A program made the translations under genes and the position numbers. Below, one piece after another: positions 12,601-23,375 of a stretch of DNA of 64,000 nt. The notes under the pieces are model-generated. The model was not told where the DNA came from. It did not search any database and saw only the letters and a list, made by a program, of their open reading frames with translations. How positions within the stretch are numbered: the stretch's first letter is position 1; every line of letters starts with the position of its first letter. The DNA lies in the NCBI GenBank assembly GCA_023014335.1, contig JAECYW010000013.1, forward strand, positions 248,001 through 312,000, given 5' to 3'. This stretch comes from Galerina marginata (taxonomy: Eukaryota > Basidiomycota > Agaricomycetes > Agaricales > Galerinaceae).

Positions 12601-15081
12601 CCTCTGCCGATCGTTTATCCAAAGGAGATTCATTGTCGTGGGTTAAGTCATAGAGGAGGGCGTGTGGTTGGGAGCCGTTCAGAGGAGTCACAACAGCATT
12701 GCGCATGGGACCTTTACCGGTTGGACTGGGGATCTCTTCCTTGCTAACCATACAGGCGTCGTCCATGGAGCCTATTGGCTTCCCAACACCATGTCGGTAG
12801 AGTAGCCTAGACAGCTCTTTTGGATCCCATCCATTTCCGCTCTCCCTGATCAAGCTATTGATACCTAATTCACGAACGAATACGAGGTCCATGTCTTCAC
12901 TACCCGTAAAAAGCTCGGCGCATATGTAGAGGTCGGGACGGACGACACGCGCAGCATCTAACATGCGCGTTCCGACCTCCAGAGGCGTAGAATGGCAATT
13001 GTCGATTCTGAAACCATCAAACGTTTCGGCCAACGAGCAGACATATGAAGTCATATGTGACCAAAGCCAGGGGTTGTCAGATGGTTGTAAACCATATCGG
13101 AGCTTGACGCAATCGCCCCAAACAATGACTTCTCGACGAAGGTATGCCTTGGACGGTAAGAGGGCGAAATTCTGAAGGGGATCTGCGTTCCAAATCCACC
13201 CGTTATTGGCAAGAGAGTATACGAGGGGATCTGCATTAGACGTGGAAGCAAGGCGTGTAAAGTAGAGTTCCACGAGGGGGTCACTATCGAACAACGCATC
13301 AGCAAGACAGACACTTCAGATGCTGAAATATTTGGCAATGGTACAAACGCTTTGGTGATTTCTCCCATTTTTGGTCCATTTGAATCCAACCTCGTATATT
13401 TGACGCGATTCCGCACGTTCCCGATCGCTGTGTTGGTATCTTGTTCCCACTCACTGTACAGTGGTACGTTTAGAACATCAACGACCCTGACCCAGGCATT
13501 TGCGAGAGCTTCCGCGTCTTCCAAATCTGTAAAGGCTGCTTGAATGAAGCCCGCAGCTATAGCACCTTCTACCCGAACACCAAACCTCGAAGCGAGTGCG
13601 CCGAGACCAGTGATTTTCTTTTCGTTCCTAAAGATATCAGCAAGGTCTCCGACATTTTTGCCCTTGATATTCGGACCTGTCCATGGTTCAGTTTTGCCTG
13701 ACACAAGGGCAGCCTTCACTGAGTCCTTTTCTCTAACAGAATCCAAAACATAGTACTGCCAAAGATCGAGACCACGAACAACCTTGTCAAAAGCACTGAT
13801 GATGGTATTGAGGTCGGTTTCAGAAGAAATGACGGTTGGCAGCCCGTTTTTCGAGAGCGATCCCGAAAAGTCGACAATTGCAGAGTCCAATTCCAAGGCA
13901 GGAGTCAAATGGGGGGTATTCGCAGGGCTGAAGCCTAGGGTTTTTTCCCGTTAAACAGTGAATCGACATTAGCGAGATGGGCTGTACCTGCTTCTGGATG
14001 CTCAACCAACCAAGGACTATCATTGGCAGTGTGGTTCAAAACAACATCAGTTAGGCTTAGGAGGCCGTACTCCTCACGGGCTACTTTCAAAATTTCCTCT
14101 ATCTTCTTCTTTCCAGCTTGCTGACTTAGATCATCCCCAAAAAGACTTGCGTCGTACTTCAGTTGATCACGAATAGAATACGGACTATCGCTTTCACCTC
14201 TTTCTTGCAAAGGAGTGTAGTGAAGCATGGTGTATCCACGTTCTTTGGCCTCTGTAAAGTGCTTCGTCCAGTTTTCGAGCGGGCCCATCCACTTGGACAC
14301 CACTGTAAGAACGGACAAGCCATTTAAGGGGAGATTAACGATGTCGTCTTTAATCACAGCACCCTTGTCCGTAGGGAGGACATGCAGGGTTGAGTCGAGA
14401 ATTGGCGTTCTCGCCTTGGTCTTGAGAACTGGGTCAACATTGAAGTAGCCAGGACGCCCTTTAACCCTTTCGCCGTTCTTGCCGTCGTATTCGAGCCAGT
14501 AAATGAATGCACCCGCATGGTAGATGGGCAGATCAACATGAACAGGCTTGGAGAATGCTTGAGGGAGCCTGAAAGATCAACAACTTAAAACAATCCGTCA
14601 TAAACTACGTCAGATTTGATGCGTACTTTCGCTTCGTGAACTTTTCGCGTCCAAACGCGCCTCCATCGAGGGGGAAATTGGTTTTGAATACGCCGTTCTT
14701 TGCAGCAGGCGTGCCCGCTTGTATCGAGACGCGTAATATGTAAGGCGTGTACGCTGGAGGAAGACGAGTGTACTGCGATGGGTGTCGTGGTATAATTAGG
14801 TATGGATCAGGTCAGAGATGCATGTTGCTTACGGAGAGTTCCTTGCTTGGCCCGCCATCCGGGTCGAGCCTCAGTTCGTAAACGCGGATAGGCGAGTCTC
14901 CCGTGAGCGCCTGGCTCTGAAAAAACTCGATGCCTTCATCGGCGGGTGTCTTTGGCGTCAGGGGAGCGGTTGGGCCAGATGGGGAAGAGGCACCAGACGG
15001 TGAGCTAGACGCTGATTTGGCGCGAGGGATGCTGATAGAGGGCTTCTGCCCTGCGTTGGCTTGTTTGCTGCCTCTGGGCAT
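9678..15081 (-). CDS. GDB1: Glycogen debranching enzyme (4-alpha-glucanotransferase / amylo-1,6-glucosidase)
   Basis: Bifunctional cytosolic enzyme of glycogen breakdown. It first moves a maltotriosyl branch (GH13-type site), then removes the remaining alpha-1,6 glucose (GH133-type site). About ten exons cover roughly 1,550 aa, the usual length. The transferase half shows DVVLNHTANDS, DGFRIDNCHSTP (nucleophile Asp), ELFTGSE (acid/base Glu) and LYDLTHDNESP. The glucosidase half shows TTGWARCWGRDVFIS, VDWETGLIFGGNPHNCGTW, GPEWGWPLGYFLRAY (after an intron near 9960-10010) and DSCNTQAWSAS at the C-terminus. The start at 15081 gives a low-complexity Ser/Pro leader (SASSSPSGASSPSG). The ORF ends GCGGTCCGAGATTAG, just before a short TCTAA repeat. 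The exon joint near 13310-13370 is less certain than the others. Confidence 0.94.
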
Positions 15082-15146
15082 GGTGGCAGTGTTGGACCTA
15101 AGGGTTAAACGTTAATCCAAAATAGGATTCTACCACCTGTTATCTT

Positions 15147-15703
15147 TGACCGAGCACACGACCGACATCTATGAACGAAGCAAATTGGCGATGTCCTGAC
15201 CGAACCCCTTTTTTTGACCAATGTCAAGTCATGACGTAGCATGGACCTGTCTGAATGTAGCATTTTTTCGAGTACAAACCTAGAATTTAGGTAGTCCCAA
15301 TCTAACCCTGTTAATTCATACACTAACCTAGCACCTGACATTTGATCTCCTAGTCAAGCCATGAATGATGTTGGAGAGAGCAAGTGAGACCCCAGAACGA
15401 AGCAATATATTAACTCCCAATCTAGCCAATTCCCAAGTCCTAACTGACCCAGCTTTGAGTACTGATTAAACCCGCACTTCACAGTCTTGACCGAGCAACA
15501 CTTTTGAGTTCAATTGAGTACTAACTGAGCCCAGAATACCTGACACATTAATGTCTTGACCAAGCATCACTTTTGATACAAATAAGCTCTGACCGAGCAT
15601 GACTTGAGAATGAGCACTTACTACTGACCGAACCTGAAATATCTATCAACTCAAAAGTCCTGACCAAGCAATACTATTGTCATAACTGAGCTCTGGCTGA
15701 GCA
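15147..15703. repeat. Array of degenerate TGACCRAGCA repeats
   Basis: At least eight close copies of a ten-base word lie in 560 bases, all in the same orientation. Copies start at 15147 (TGACCGAGCA), 15197 (TGACCGAACC), 15488, 15557 (TGACCAAGCA), 15590, 15625, 15661 and 15694 (TGGCTGAGCA). Between them are AT-rich words such as TTGAGTACTAACTGAG. There is no open frame of note. Inverted copies occur at 16961 (TGCTCGGTTCA) and 16984 (TGCTTGGTCA). Such oppositely oriented subterminal repeats are typical of transposase binding regions at the two ends of non-autonomous DNA transposons, but no transposase is visible. Confidence 0.55.
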
Positions 15704-16169
15704 TATAAGTTCTGCAACAAGATTAAAATAATTGATCAGCACAACATTCAACCTCAAAGCAGAATAACCTTTCCCTTTGGTTGTGGGCCATGACCCACCT
15801 GCGAGTTTGCCAGTTACTAGTACGAAGGATGCCAGTGAGCGAAAGCGGGAAAGCTCCAAGTTGGAGACAAGGAGCCCATTGGAAGCCGCCGGAAGCACTT
15901 CTGAATGCCTGCTATGCAGACCTCATGAACTAAGGATCAGCATCTGCACCATATTTACAATTGTAAGCCGGTTGAGATTGACAAAAACAAGGGTAAATTA
16001 CTTACCGCCGATGCAAGACTCCATCACAAGCTGAGCAATTCAAAAAGGAGGGTTAAGTCAGTACTTACAGTCTTGCAAAAGCTAGGCTTCATCATGGGTT
16101 GAACGCATGGCTCTTCTACAATAAAAGTATGGCAAGGTTAGTACTTGTCACGGCTGCAAAATAAGAGAG

Positions 16170-16602
16170 GTCATGACAGGACCCGGGAAGCTCCCTCAAA
16201 AACTTGTCCGGGAGAAATCCCAGAATCGAGTCTCAAATCCGTCGTGATTTTGGCCTCAAATCCGCGAAACCGGACAAGGTCTGGCTGGCTCTTTCCTGAA
16301 ATAAAACAAAATTTTCGGGGCCTGCAGCGCCTCAGCACCCTTTTTCCTCTAAAAATTGCCCTTTCCCCTTTGTGTCGGTGTCTTCTGGTTCTACCTAGAT
16401 CTCTTTCCCGCACGCACAACTTCAGGATGTTTGCCACAACAATTTCTGCCTACAGGCATTTGAAATCCGCGAAAGAGGACAAGGATTCGTATACGGCGCC
16501 GTCGAATCCGCGAAAATTGGACAAGATTTTTGCGATTTTTCGGTCTCAAATCCGCGAAATCCAGACAAGTTTTAGCGAGAGCTTCCCGGGTCCTGTCATG
16601 AC
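16170..16602. mobile_element. Small hAT-like non-autonomous element (MITE) with 8-bp target duplication
   Basis: The two ends carry a perfect 16-base terminal inverted repeat, AGGACCCGGGAAGCTC (16178-16193) and its complement (16579-16594), with weaker similarity running about 15 bases further in (AAAACTTGTC). Both ends are flanked by the same 8-mer GTCATGAC, at 16170-16177 and 16595-16602. GTCATGAC is a palindrome, so it could be part of the inverted repeat. However, a related uninterrupted word (GGTCATGACTTAC) occurs nearby at about 16695, which fits a target-site duplication. Eight-base duplications are typical of the hAT superfamily. The interior has no convincing gene. It holds four copies of AATCCGCGAAA(N2-3)RGACAAG starting near 16258, 16464, 16505 and 16548, and a degenerate copy near 16235. 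Confidence 0.65.
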
Positions 16603-16609
16603 TCGTAAG

Positions 16610-17035
16610 TCAACATATTATGGGCTCAGTTCGGACATCTGGGACAAGCATATTGTTGGTTACATTAGTACTTGAATGTGTACAGAAAAATGGGCTAGGT
16701 CATGACTTACACAATTGGAAATATTTGCTCAGTTGTAAGGCCGAAGATGCTCTGTCTGAGAAAAATTGGGCTTTGTCAGTACACAAGAAGTGGTGGGTTC
16801 GTGCTTCGGTTTTGTGGGGTTTGTGGTTGAGAATCTGCTTGGTTTTTATATTGAAAAGTCGGGGTAGATAGGTAGTAACATAAATGGTGCTACCTGGATG
16901 GATGACGGGGTGCTACATTTGTACCAGTGCAAGTGCTCGATTCTGACTTTGCAAAATTGATGCTCGGTTCATACTTTGTGAATTGCTTGGTCAGCGGTCG
17001 GGCCTCTTTGCTCCGTCAAAGACTGCAGGTGGTCA
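16610..17035. other. Non-coding part of the repeat island, right side
   Basis: AT-rich sequence without a supported gene. It has words such as GGCTAGGTCATGACTTAC, GCTTTGTCAGTAC and the inverted forms TGCTCGGTTCA and TGCTTGGTCA near 16934-16993. These mirror the repeats on the left side of the island and suggest that about 15,140-17,000 was once one element or array. Confidence 0.45.
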
Positions 17036-17039
17036 AATC

Positions 17040-17785
17040 CGGTTTTGCAACGTTAATAACGTTTAAGGGTTAATAACATATTAAGGTTAAGGGTTAACAT
17101 CAGTTGAGCGCGATGTGAAGCCTTAATTAAGCCTTAAGATAAATGACGCAATAATAAAAGGCGGTCACTGACCAGCGCTTGTGGTCCGAAATCAGTAATC
17201 AACATTTATCGCTTGTCTAGTATTTTGCTTCCGTTATAACTACCTAAGACTACCTGGCATTTCCGCCATCTTATATCTTAGATTACAGTCTATACTCTGT
17301 GATATGAGCGCTCAGCAGCATGTATTTGCTGTGAATACAGTCTCAACTATTTTGCATCCAGGTGATCCCTCATCGAGAAACCCTGGGACTAGTTGGCTAT
17401 GTTCTCCCAAACAGCGATGCCGCCAACAAAAAGCCCCCTGAGAGCAAAGCAAAAACGACAGTGATGACAAGGAGCTCAATATATCGTTTATGACCACCAG
17501 CGCTCGAAGTTCTTGCCCCGTTCCCTTGAGCGGTGTTCACGGATTGAAAGGAATCCGATATCGAAGGAAGTTCGATTGATGGAATTACTGGCAAACGAAA
17601 AGGCAGATGAAGCCAGGATACCTGATGAGGGGAAGCAGGCGCCAATTTTGATGGTCGATAGTGACAGTCCTTTCTCGGCCGAAACCTTAATAAACCCTTA
17701 AAATTGAAGCCTTAATTAAGGGTTATTTAAGACTTAAGGCTTAACAACGAAATTTGGGGTTAATAACCCCTTAAGATCCAACACT
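17040..17785. repeat. TTAA-rich flanking repeats around a 0.55 kb core
   Basis: Two blocks rich in TTAAGGGTTAATAAC-like words (17050-17140 and 17690-17778) flank a core of ordinary base composition. A 16-base word, TGAAGCCTTAATTAAG, is repeated exactly in both blocks (17116-17131 and 17705-17720). The right block contains the palindrome GGGGTTAATAACCCC. The core holds a minus-strand frame (17645-17397) without an ATG start. Its C-terminus looks like one membrane helix (YIELLVITVVFALLSGGF). This may be a mobile element carrying a gene scrap, but I could not define clean ends or target duplications. Confidence 0.4.
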
Positions 17786-17925
17786 GCATGGTGGTGGGGA
17801 GATGTAAAGAGCGATGAGGGATATCGGGGACTATTTATATGACAAGGCTAAGTATGATGTCACCTCCGGAATGGGCAAGGGACCTTCCATTTACATAAAT
17901 ATATAAAATACAATTGATTTACAAC

Positions 17926-20179
17926 TCAGAATAATGCATTAAACCATCCCAGAATCGAGCGTCCAGTCCCTGCGCTGCTCCCAGACCCTGTCCCAGACTC
18001 CCTCCCAGTCTCTTCCGCCGGCGCTTCACTTGTCTCTACCGCAGCCTCTCCCTTGTTCTCCTCACCTGGCCTGGTCCATACAACCCGCCCTCGGCCGTCA
18101 GTCACAAATGGAGGATCTGTATTGGAAGGTGGCCCTGGGCGATCTTCGTCTGAAGTCGGTTCTGTTGGCTCAATCGGCACCGAGGGTGGAGGTGACAAGT
18201 CTGATTCAGAGTCGGAATCGTCAATCGCCTCCAAGGGTGGCAGTTCGTCGTCAAAGGCGGAGTTTGGTCGCGACGGGGTTTGCGTCTGGCTGCGGTCGAC
18301 GACTGTTCGAAATCGTACACTCGGTCTTGATTCCACCTCCGTCGCCGCCGTTCCTGTGTCTCCTGGGGTTACTGGTGTGGGACCGCCCGTTGGTGCAAGA
18401 CGGGCCGTCGACCATCCCTCAAATAGCTCAGGCAAGTGCAGACCCGCAAGCTCCAGGTTGCGATATTCATCAACATCGTCGTCTGAGCCCTCGTCGTCTG
18501 AGCTCGTGTAGTCGTCATCATCATCGTCGCTTGAGTCCGACACACTTTGCAGAGCAGGCAAAGAGTCATCCGAGTCATTACCATCCTGCAGTGAAGCATG
18601 TCTTCGCTCAATGACTGGAATAAGAGGTGGAGGTGGAGTTCCTGCAGAGCCCCGTTCAATGGGTTCCAGGGGTGGAGGCGGCGTGTTCGATCGTGAGCCC
18701 CGACCTGGGTTGTCTGGGTTCCGTAGAGCGTTGATAGAGGCAAGCATCTGATCAGCCTTGTCAATTTTATCAGAATCAGACTTTGAATGGGACCAAAACC
18801 GACATACCAACAACTCTAGACGTTCCATGACATCGTCCTCCTGCCTCGCAGCAGCTTCGTCCCGATTTCTTTCCGACCTCCTGTGCATCCTTGCTTCTGG
18901 ATTATTGTTGGTACCGTCCAACCGTCCTAAACCTGCTCTTAGTGCCTCGACAGCATAATCCAGGGTATCCAATGTCGCACCCTCCCCTATAGCATCATTG
19001 AATATTTCCAGTGACCGTCCAACATCGCGGAGCCGCCTTGCTGCGTGTGCCACACCGTTTGGACCCCCGCCACGATTCTGAGTCCAATCACCAATATCCA
19101 TACGATTTGACCGCGGAGGCAGCAAATTAGGAATGACGATATCAAGATTAGAGAGATCAAGAGAGAATGGCATGAAGTGGATGTCTTCAAAAGGTATTCC
19201 ACGTCCATGAGATAGGCGGTATTTCTGACGACAAGCTTGTTAATTAAGGTACCAGAATAAATGTCAGCACATACCCTCATGCAAACGTCGACTCCGTCCT
19301 TGAAAATATAAGGTGTGCCATCCTCCTTCAGATGCTGGTAGAAACAGTCTTTGCCATACGGACAAATGGGCTTGTCTTTGTTCTTCTGCATCGATTTCTG
19401 GAAGTAGCTGAGGATAGAAGGTTAAGAGGTGAATGAACGAAAGCCAATCAGTGACACGTACCGACAAGGAACCCGAGCCATACTCTCCTTGTATGCTTGA
19501 GTGACCGTGGCCTTCTCTACCGTGCCTTCTTTCAAGAATCTGGAAGAAGGTGTGATAAACTTTGACGGAGCACGGCACATCGGGCACTTCTTCGTGTTCC
19601 CAGAATCTAGAACGCCTCCAGGCTTATTCTGAGGATCCCGCCATTGCTTAATGCACTGGAATAACTAATGTGTCAATCATAATACAAAGCATACAGGAGA
19701 GATGGACCTACGGTTGTGCAAAAGACATGACTACATCCACCTGGTCATAGGTTAGAAACAGCATGCTTCACAAGAGTAACGAGACTTACCAAGCAATCCG
19801 TACGTTGTAGGTTTCTCAAAGCAAATGGAGCACAACTCATCCTCGTCCTCGTCTAATGGCCGAGCCGGTGATCGCGCATCGTCCTTCGAGTCTACAGCGT
19901 GCACGAACCAGCAGGCGTCCCCCCGTTTACAGAAGCCTAGAAAAGCGTCAGCACCGATGCACTCAATGGAAAATCCTGCAACCGACCTTGTGCGAAGTAG
20001 CGACATCGCTTGGCTTTGTCGTAGGGTGTCAGCAACGGAGGGTCGTCGGGTTTCGCATCTATCGGCGGCTCTCCGTGCAAGAATTTGCACTTGTCGCCAG
20101 CAAAACAGCCGCGGGGAACATTATAGTAGCGGCATACGCCTCTAGATTTCGATGTTGAGGGGCGGTTACATGAGCTCAT
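17926..20179 (-). CDS. MKRN1: Makorin-type RING-finger/CCCH zinc-finger protein (putative E3 ubiquitin ligase)
   Basis: Architecture is CCCH-CCCH-RING-CCCH, as in makorin E3 ligases. The first finger is CRYYNVPRGCFAGDKCKFLH. The second is CRYFAQG joined across an intron to FCKRGDACWFVH. The C3HC4 RING runs from LCSICFEKPT through GCSHVFCTTC to KKCPMCR, over several small exons. The third finger is ICPYGKDCFYQH, followed by the family motif GTPYIFKDGV. RING fingers of this type recruit an E2 and transfer ubiquitin; CCCH fingers usually bind RNA. The chosen start (20179) gives MSSCNRPSTSK just before finger one. An in-frame ATG lies upstream at 20275 but would overlap the divergent ADA1 promoter. 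The long C-terminal third is unusual: acidic, Ser/Asp- and Pro-rich (SSDDDDDDYTSSDDEGSDD region), probably disordered. A 51-nt segment near 18760-18815 has splice signals and divides by three, so it is probably an intron but could be read through. Confidence 0.85.
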
Positions 20180-20299
20180 TGGTAGCAGGAGATGGTAATC
20201 GGCAAAAGGGAGAGACACCAACTCACGCATCTTACCACAGGCACGTGATCCGGGCCACAGAAAGCGCTTATTCAATTCAGCTTCTTCACAACGCCGACA
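20180..20299. promoter_or_regulatory. Shared divergent promoter, makorin / ADA1
   Basis: Only 120 bases separate the start codons of two genes read away from each other. Both core promoters and 5' UTRs must lie here or reach into the neighbour. No clear TATA box is seen. The inference rests on spacing only. Confidence 0.5.
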
Positions 20300-21552
20300 A
20301 TGTCCCTATCGTCGACCTCGACGCTCAAGGGCCAGCTCATCAAGAATCTCGGTCCAAATGCCCATATTTATTTCGACTCGCTGAGCAGCTTTGTCTCTGG
20401 GCGGACATCGCGTGCTGAATTTGAGGATTCCGCGAAACTGGTGCTCACCTCGGCCAACCTTTGTGCGACCTGCTCATTTTATTTCATCTCCTTATTCTGA
20501 ATTTGATTTACTAGTACAAATACACAACGCTCTTATTATTTCATTATTTGATGCTACTGCCACTCTAAAGCGGCCACCGACCCCGCCACCACCAGCACTC
20601 CCAAAACCACCGCCAACAAAGCGAAGGCGCACCCTGCTCCCATACCAAGGGCCAAACGTCCCAGATGCAGCACGTGCAATTAGGTCGGCTCGTATTAAGA
20701 GATGGGCGCTGTCCATGGGCAAACGCGAGCGGGAGCGGCTAAAGACGTTGCAGGCTGCGCCAGCTCCTGTCGAACCTCCTAGACCAAGGATGGAAACGGA
20801 CGAAATCGTCTGCGAAAGGGGCGTAGAATTACTGCCCGAGAGAAGCGGTATGTATATTCTAGTTTATATTTCCACCACAAATGTCTGAATAAAAAATACT
20901 CCATCATGACCCAGATCCTCCGGGTAGTCGCTTGCCAATCCATCTGCATGCAAGCACACGCGCACCTACCCTACAACACGTTGCAGACAGAATAAATCTC
21001 ATATGTGCCCAAAATAACCTCAGTGCACCATCTCGAACGGTTCCAGCCCTCATGACGCTTGCTTGCGAGGTTTGTCTATACAATTACATTGCCCTTGCCC
21101 AAGTTTATTCTTTCATCGTAGGCCAAACTCAAGCAACTCATCACACATGCCCTCACCCTGACCTCAACCTCACATGCCATCAGCTCCATCTCCCCGTCCT
21201 CCAGCAGCTCTCAACAGATTTCCGGCGCTCTCCTTCACCATTTCCCCCAAAGACCACCCGTTCTTACAGCCGACTCCTTCCATACCCTATTCACCGTTTC
21301 TCCCGCTGACCTACCCAACAAATCAGCCGCAGCAATGCGTTTTGCGGTATCACCATCGTCAATCGTAAGCAACGGACCGTTCTCACTGGCATAGGAATAG
21401 ATGCTGAGCCTGCTGTATTCTCACAGGACGACGAAAGTGACGACGTTGTTGTTCTTAAAGATCGTGAAGTGCGGGATCAGAGGTGGCAAATAATGGCATT
21501 GCTTGGCGAAAGAAGTACTGTTCGAGACGCGTTGAAAGGTAAAGTTAGATAG
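20300..21552 (+). CDS. ADA1: SAGA complex subunit Ada1/Hfi1 (Tad1 domain)
   Basis: Subunit of the SAGA histone acetyltransferase coactivator. The N-terminus (YFDSLSSFVSGRTSRAEFED, then a splice into LQIHNALIISLFDATATLKRP) is the start of the SAGA-Tad1 domain, which carries a histone-fold needed to hold the complex together. Exon 1 is 20300-20462 and exon 2 is 20515-20847. Three further exons give DPPGSRLPIHLHAS..., then AKLKQLITHALTLTSTS..., then a C-terminal exon with DDESDDVVVLKDREVRDQRW. The next-to-last exon can end at GCG (GTATCA donor) or 18 bases later (GTAAGC donor, stronger); both keep the frame. The stop at 21550-21552 follows KGKVR. Another splice at AAAG/GTAAAG cannot be excluded, so the very end is less sure. 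Length is about 300 aa, short for fungal Ada1. Confidence 0.85.
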
Positions 21553-21859
21553 CAATTTTACAATACCCATGTCTGCTAAGGACTGAACTTATACCCTTGT
21601 ATGAAATTAGCTTGGTGCGTAATTCTATTGTAAAGAGATAGAGCTCTTGAATGTTAGCTTCAGAGTGAGAGCTTCTTGGTCTCACAAGAAGATATACAGG
21701 TGATACGTACTAACCCAACAAGAAAAAGGTCGTTTGACTGGAGTGATGGTATATAATCTTTCTTGCATTTATAATTATTCTAGATCCTCAGTGTCGCATC
21801 GTGGCCTCTAGTAGAATTATCGTGATTAAAGTAGAGAAACTATAATGCGACCCAAATTA
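21553..21859. other. Convergent 3' region between ADA1 and mL44
   Basis: AT-rich, no open frame of note. It probably holds the two 3' UTRs and polyadenylation signals. Nothing else is seen. Confidence 0.5.
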
Positions 21860-23059
21860 CTATGACTTCACCGTGGACCTCACCCCACTCCTGCCTGAGC
21901 TCGCATATAGAATATCCGACGGCACAAGTTCAGGTGCACTGTAGCTCCCTTCCTGACCAGGTTGATATACATCACCCTGGACTGGAGGAAAGGTCGATGA
22001 AGGTAACTGTAACATATGGTCCGGGGTTTGAGTGAGGTATACACGGTGGAGAGCGTCTTCTGCGGCCTGCAAGGCATTTATTATATTAAAGCCAGGCCAA
22101 CAAGGGAGGAGGACATACCCGGAACTCTGCCATGCTCAATGAAGCGCCGAAACCCTCTCCTAGTTGGTCAGCACCGGAGAAAATGCCAACCACGAATACA
22201 GGAGAATTCGAGAAGCGACCCGTCTCTTTCAATAATCTGTACACCAAGTCAGAAAAGAACCGAAGTGGGGGACAGCAAAACTACCTCGACTTTGGTGGTT
22301 CTCTTTGGTACTTTCGGACCATTTCTAACAAAGCCTTTTTTGGATTATAGAACTTGAGCATTCCACGGAGGTCGATCTGGCGGCTGAGGAAATATGTGTG
22401 GACGAACTCTCGGGCTGAGGGGAGGGAACGTTCTTTGTAAATCAGCCCCGTCAGTGAGCGAGGGATCGATGCCATAGCATCTGCATGAAGGACAAGAGGA
22501 GATGTAGTTGATTCGGGCTAAGTGGGGTTGAAAATGAGGACACTTGTTGGAAACAATAGTGACGCACCGTTCTGTGCCATCGTAACAGAGAAGTTGCGCC
22601 CATCTCGCGTGCGACACTGTCACAGGTGAGAGGGCCGACGTGAGCCGTAACAGCAGCTTTCATGACGCGTGTAGGGAGGTAGGGATACTTTGCTTGGATA
22701 TATTCAGCAGCGAAAAGACCCATTAGCGAGTTTCCTAGTGTCGCGAGCTGGGCATTTGTTGCGGGCTCGGATTTTGAAGGGTAGTGCTGGCGGAAGACGG
22801 TGAGGAAAGAGGGATGCGTGCAGGCCTGGCGAATCACGTCCGCCGACGACGCAATCGACGCGAGACCTATTCTGTGCGCAAAAGCGACGAGGGCGGTGGA
22901 CGGTGCGGGCTGGAGAGACGCCCAGCTCTCGGGGTTGAATTCATCCTGGACAAAGGCATCTTTTGGGGGTTTCAAGGACTCTTTTGGAGGGAAATTAGGG
23001 ATACTGGACGGCGCAATGGAGGGCAGCCGCGACACCAGTCTTTTTGGCACATGGTTCAT
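21860..23059 (-). CDS. MRPL3: Mitochondrial large ribosomal subunit protein mL44 (RNase III-like fold)
   Basis: Mitoribosome large-subunit protein with an inactive RNase III fold and a dsRNA-binding domain (yeast Mrpl3, human MRPL44). The first exon from 23059 gives MNHVPKRLVSRLPS, a basic Ser/Arg-rich targeting leader, then AFAHRIGLAS ... ACTHPSF ... LATLGNSLMGLFAAEYI, the RNase III helix pair. ACTHPSF and LGNSLMG stand where active RNase III has HxSF and ERLEFLGD, so the catalytic acids are missing, as known for mL44. An intron follows RWHRT, and the next exon restarts at an acceptor before CCCGAATCAACT, giving PESTTSPLVLHADAMASIPRSLTGLIYKE. The last exons encode LLKETGRFSNSPVFVVGIFSGADQLGEGFG and a final segment, AAEDALHRVYL. 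The stop is at 21862-21860. About 340 aa. Confidence 0.88.
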
Positions 23060-23375
23060 GATGGACACTGACAGAAATTCAGAAATCCAATTTTTTGGTG
23101 GTCGTCGGCATTGCCCGAATCCTCTCTTTCTGCGTATGTATATTCTATTGAATTTTTTATGTGTAAATACGGACGTGTATCTCGTCGTATGAAAAGACAG
23201 CTTTTCTGAATTTATCCGTCGTCGCTGTTTCCAAAATCCAATCCGGTCGGTATGAGTCTGAGTGAGTGTGAGCACGTGCCGAGTGGGGTGTATAGCGGAC
23301 AAGTCGAGCCGTAGACACGACCTTTCCAACCAACCAACTCCATCCCACTTCTCTAGCGACGACCACAACGCTACC
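23060..23375. promoter_or_regulatory. Divergent intergenic region, mL44 / F-BAR RhoGAP
   Basis: About 316 bases separate two start codons read in opposite directions. It contains GAGCACGTGCCG (an E-box-like CACGTG at about 23273). Its regulatory role is inferred from position only. Confidence 0.45.

Noticed and set aside
15105..15720. CRISPR-like regular repeats
   Set aside because: Word spacing is irregular, words are degenerate, and the genome is eukaryotic.
16145..16675. 176-codon frame across the MITE
   Set aside because: It crosses both element borders, contains the inverted repeats, and has no known domain.
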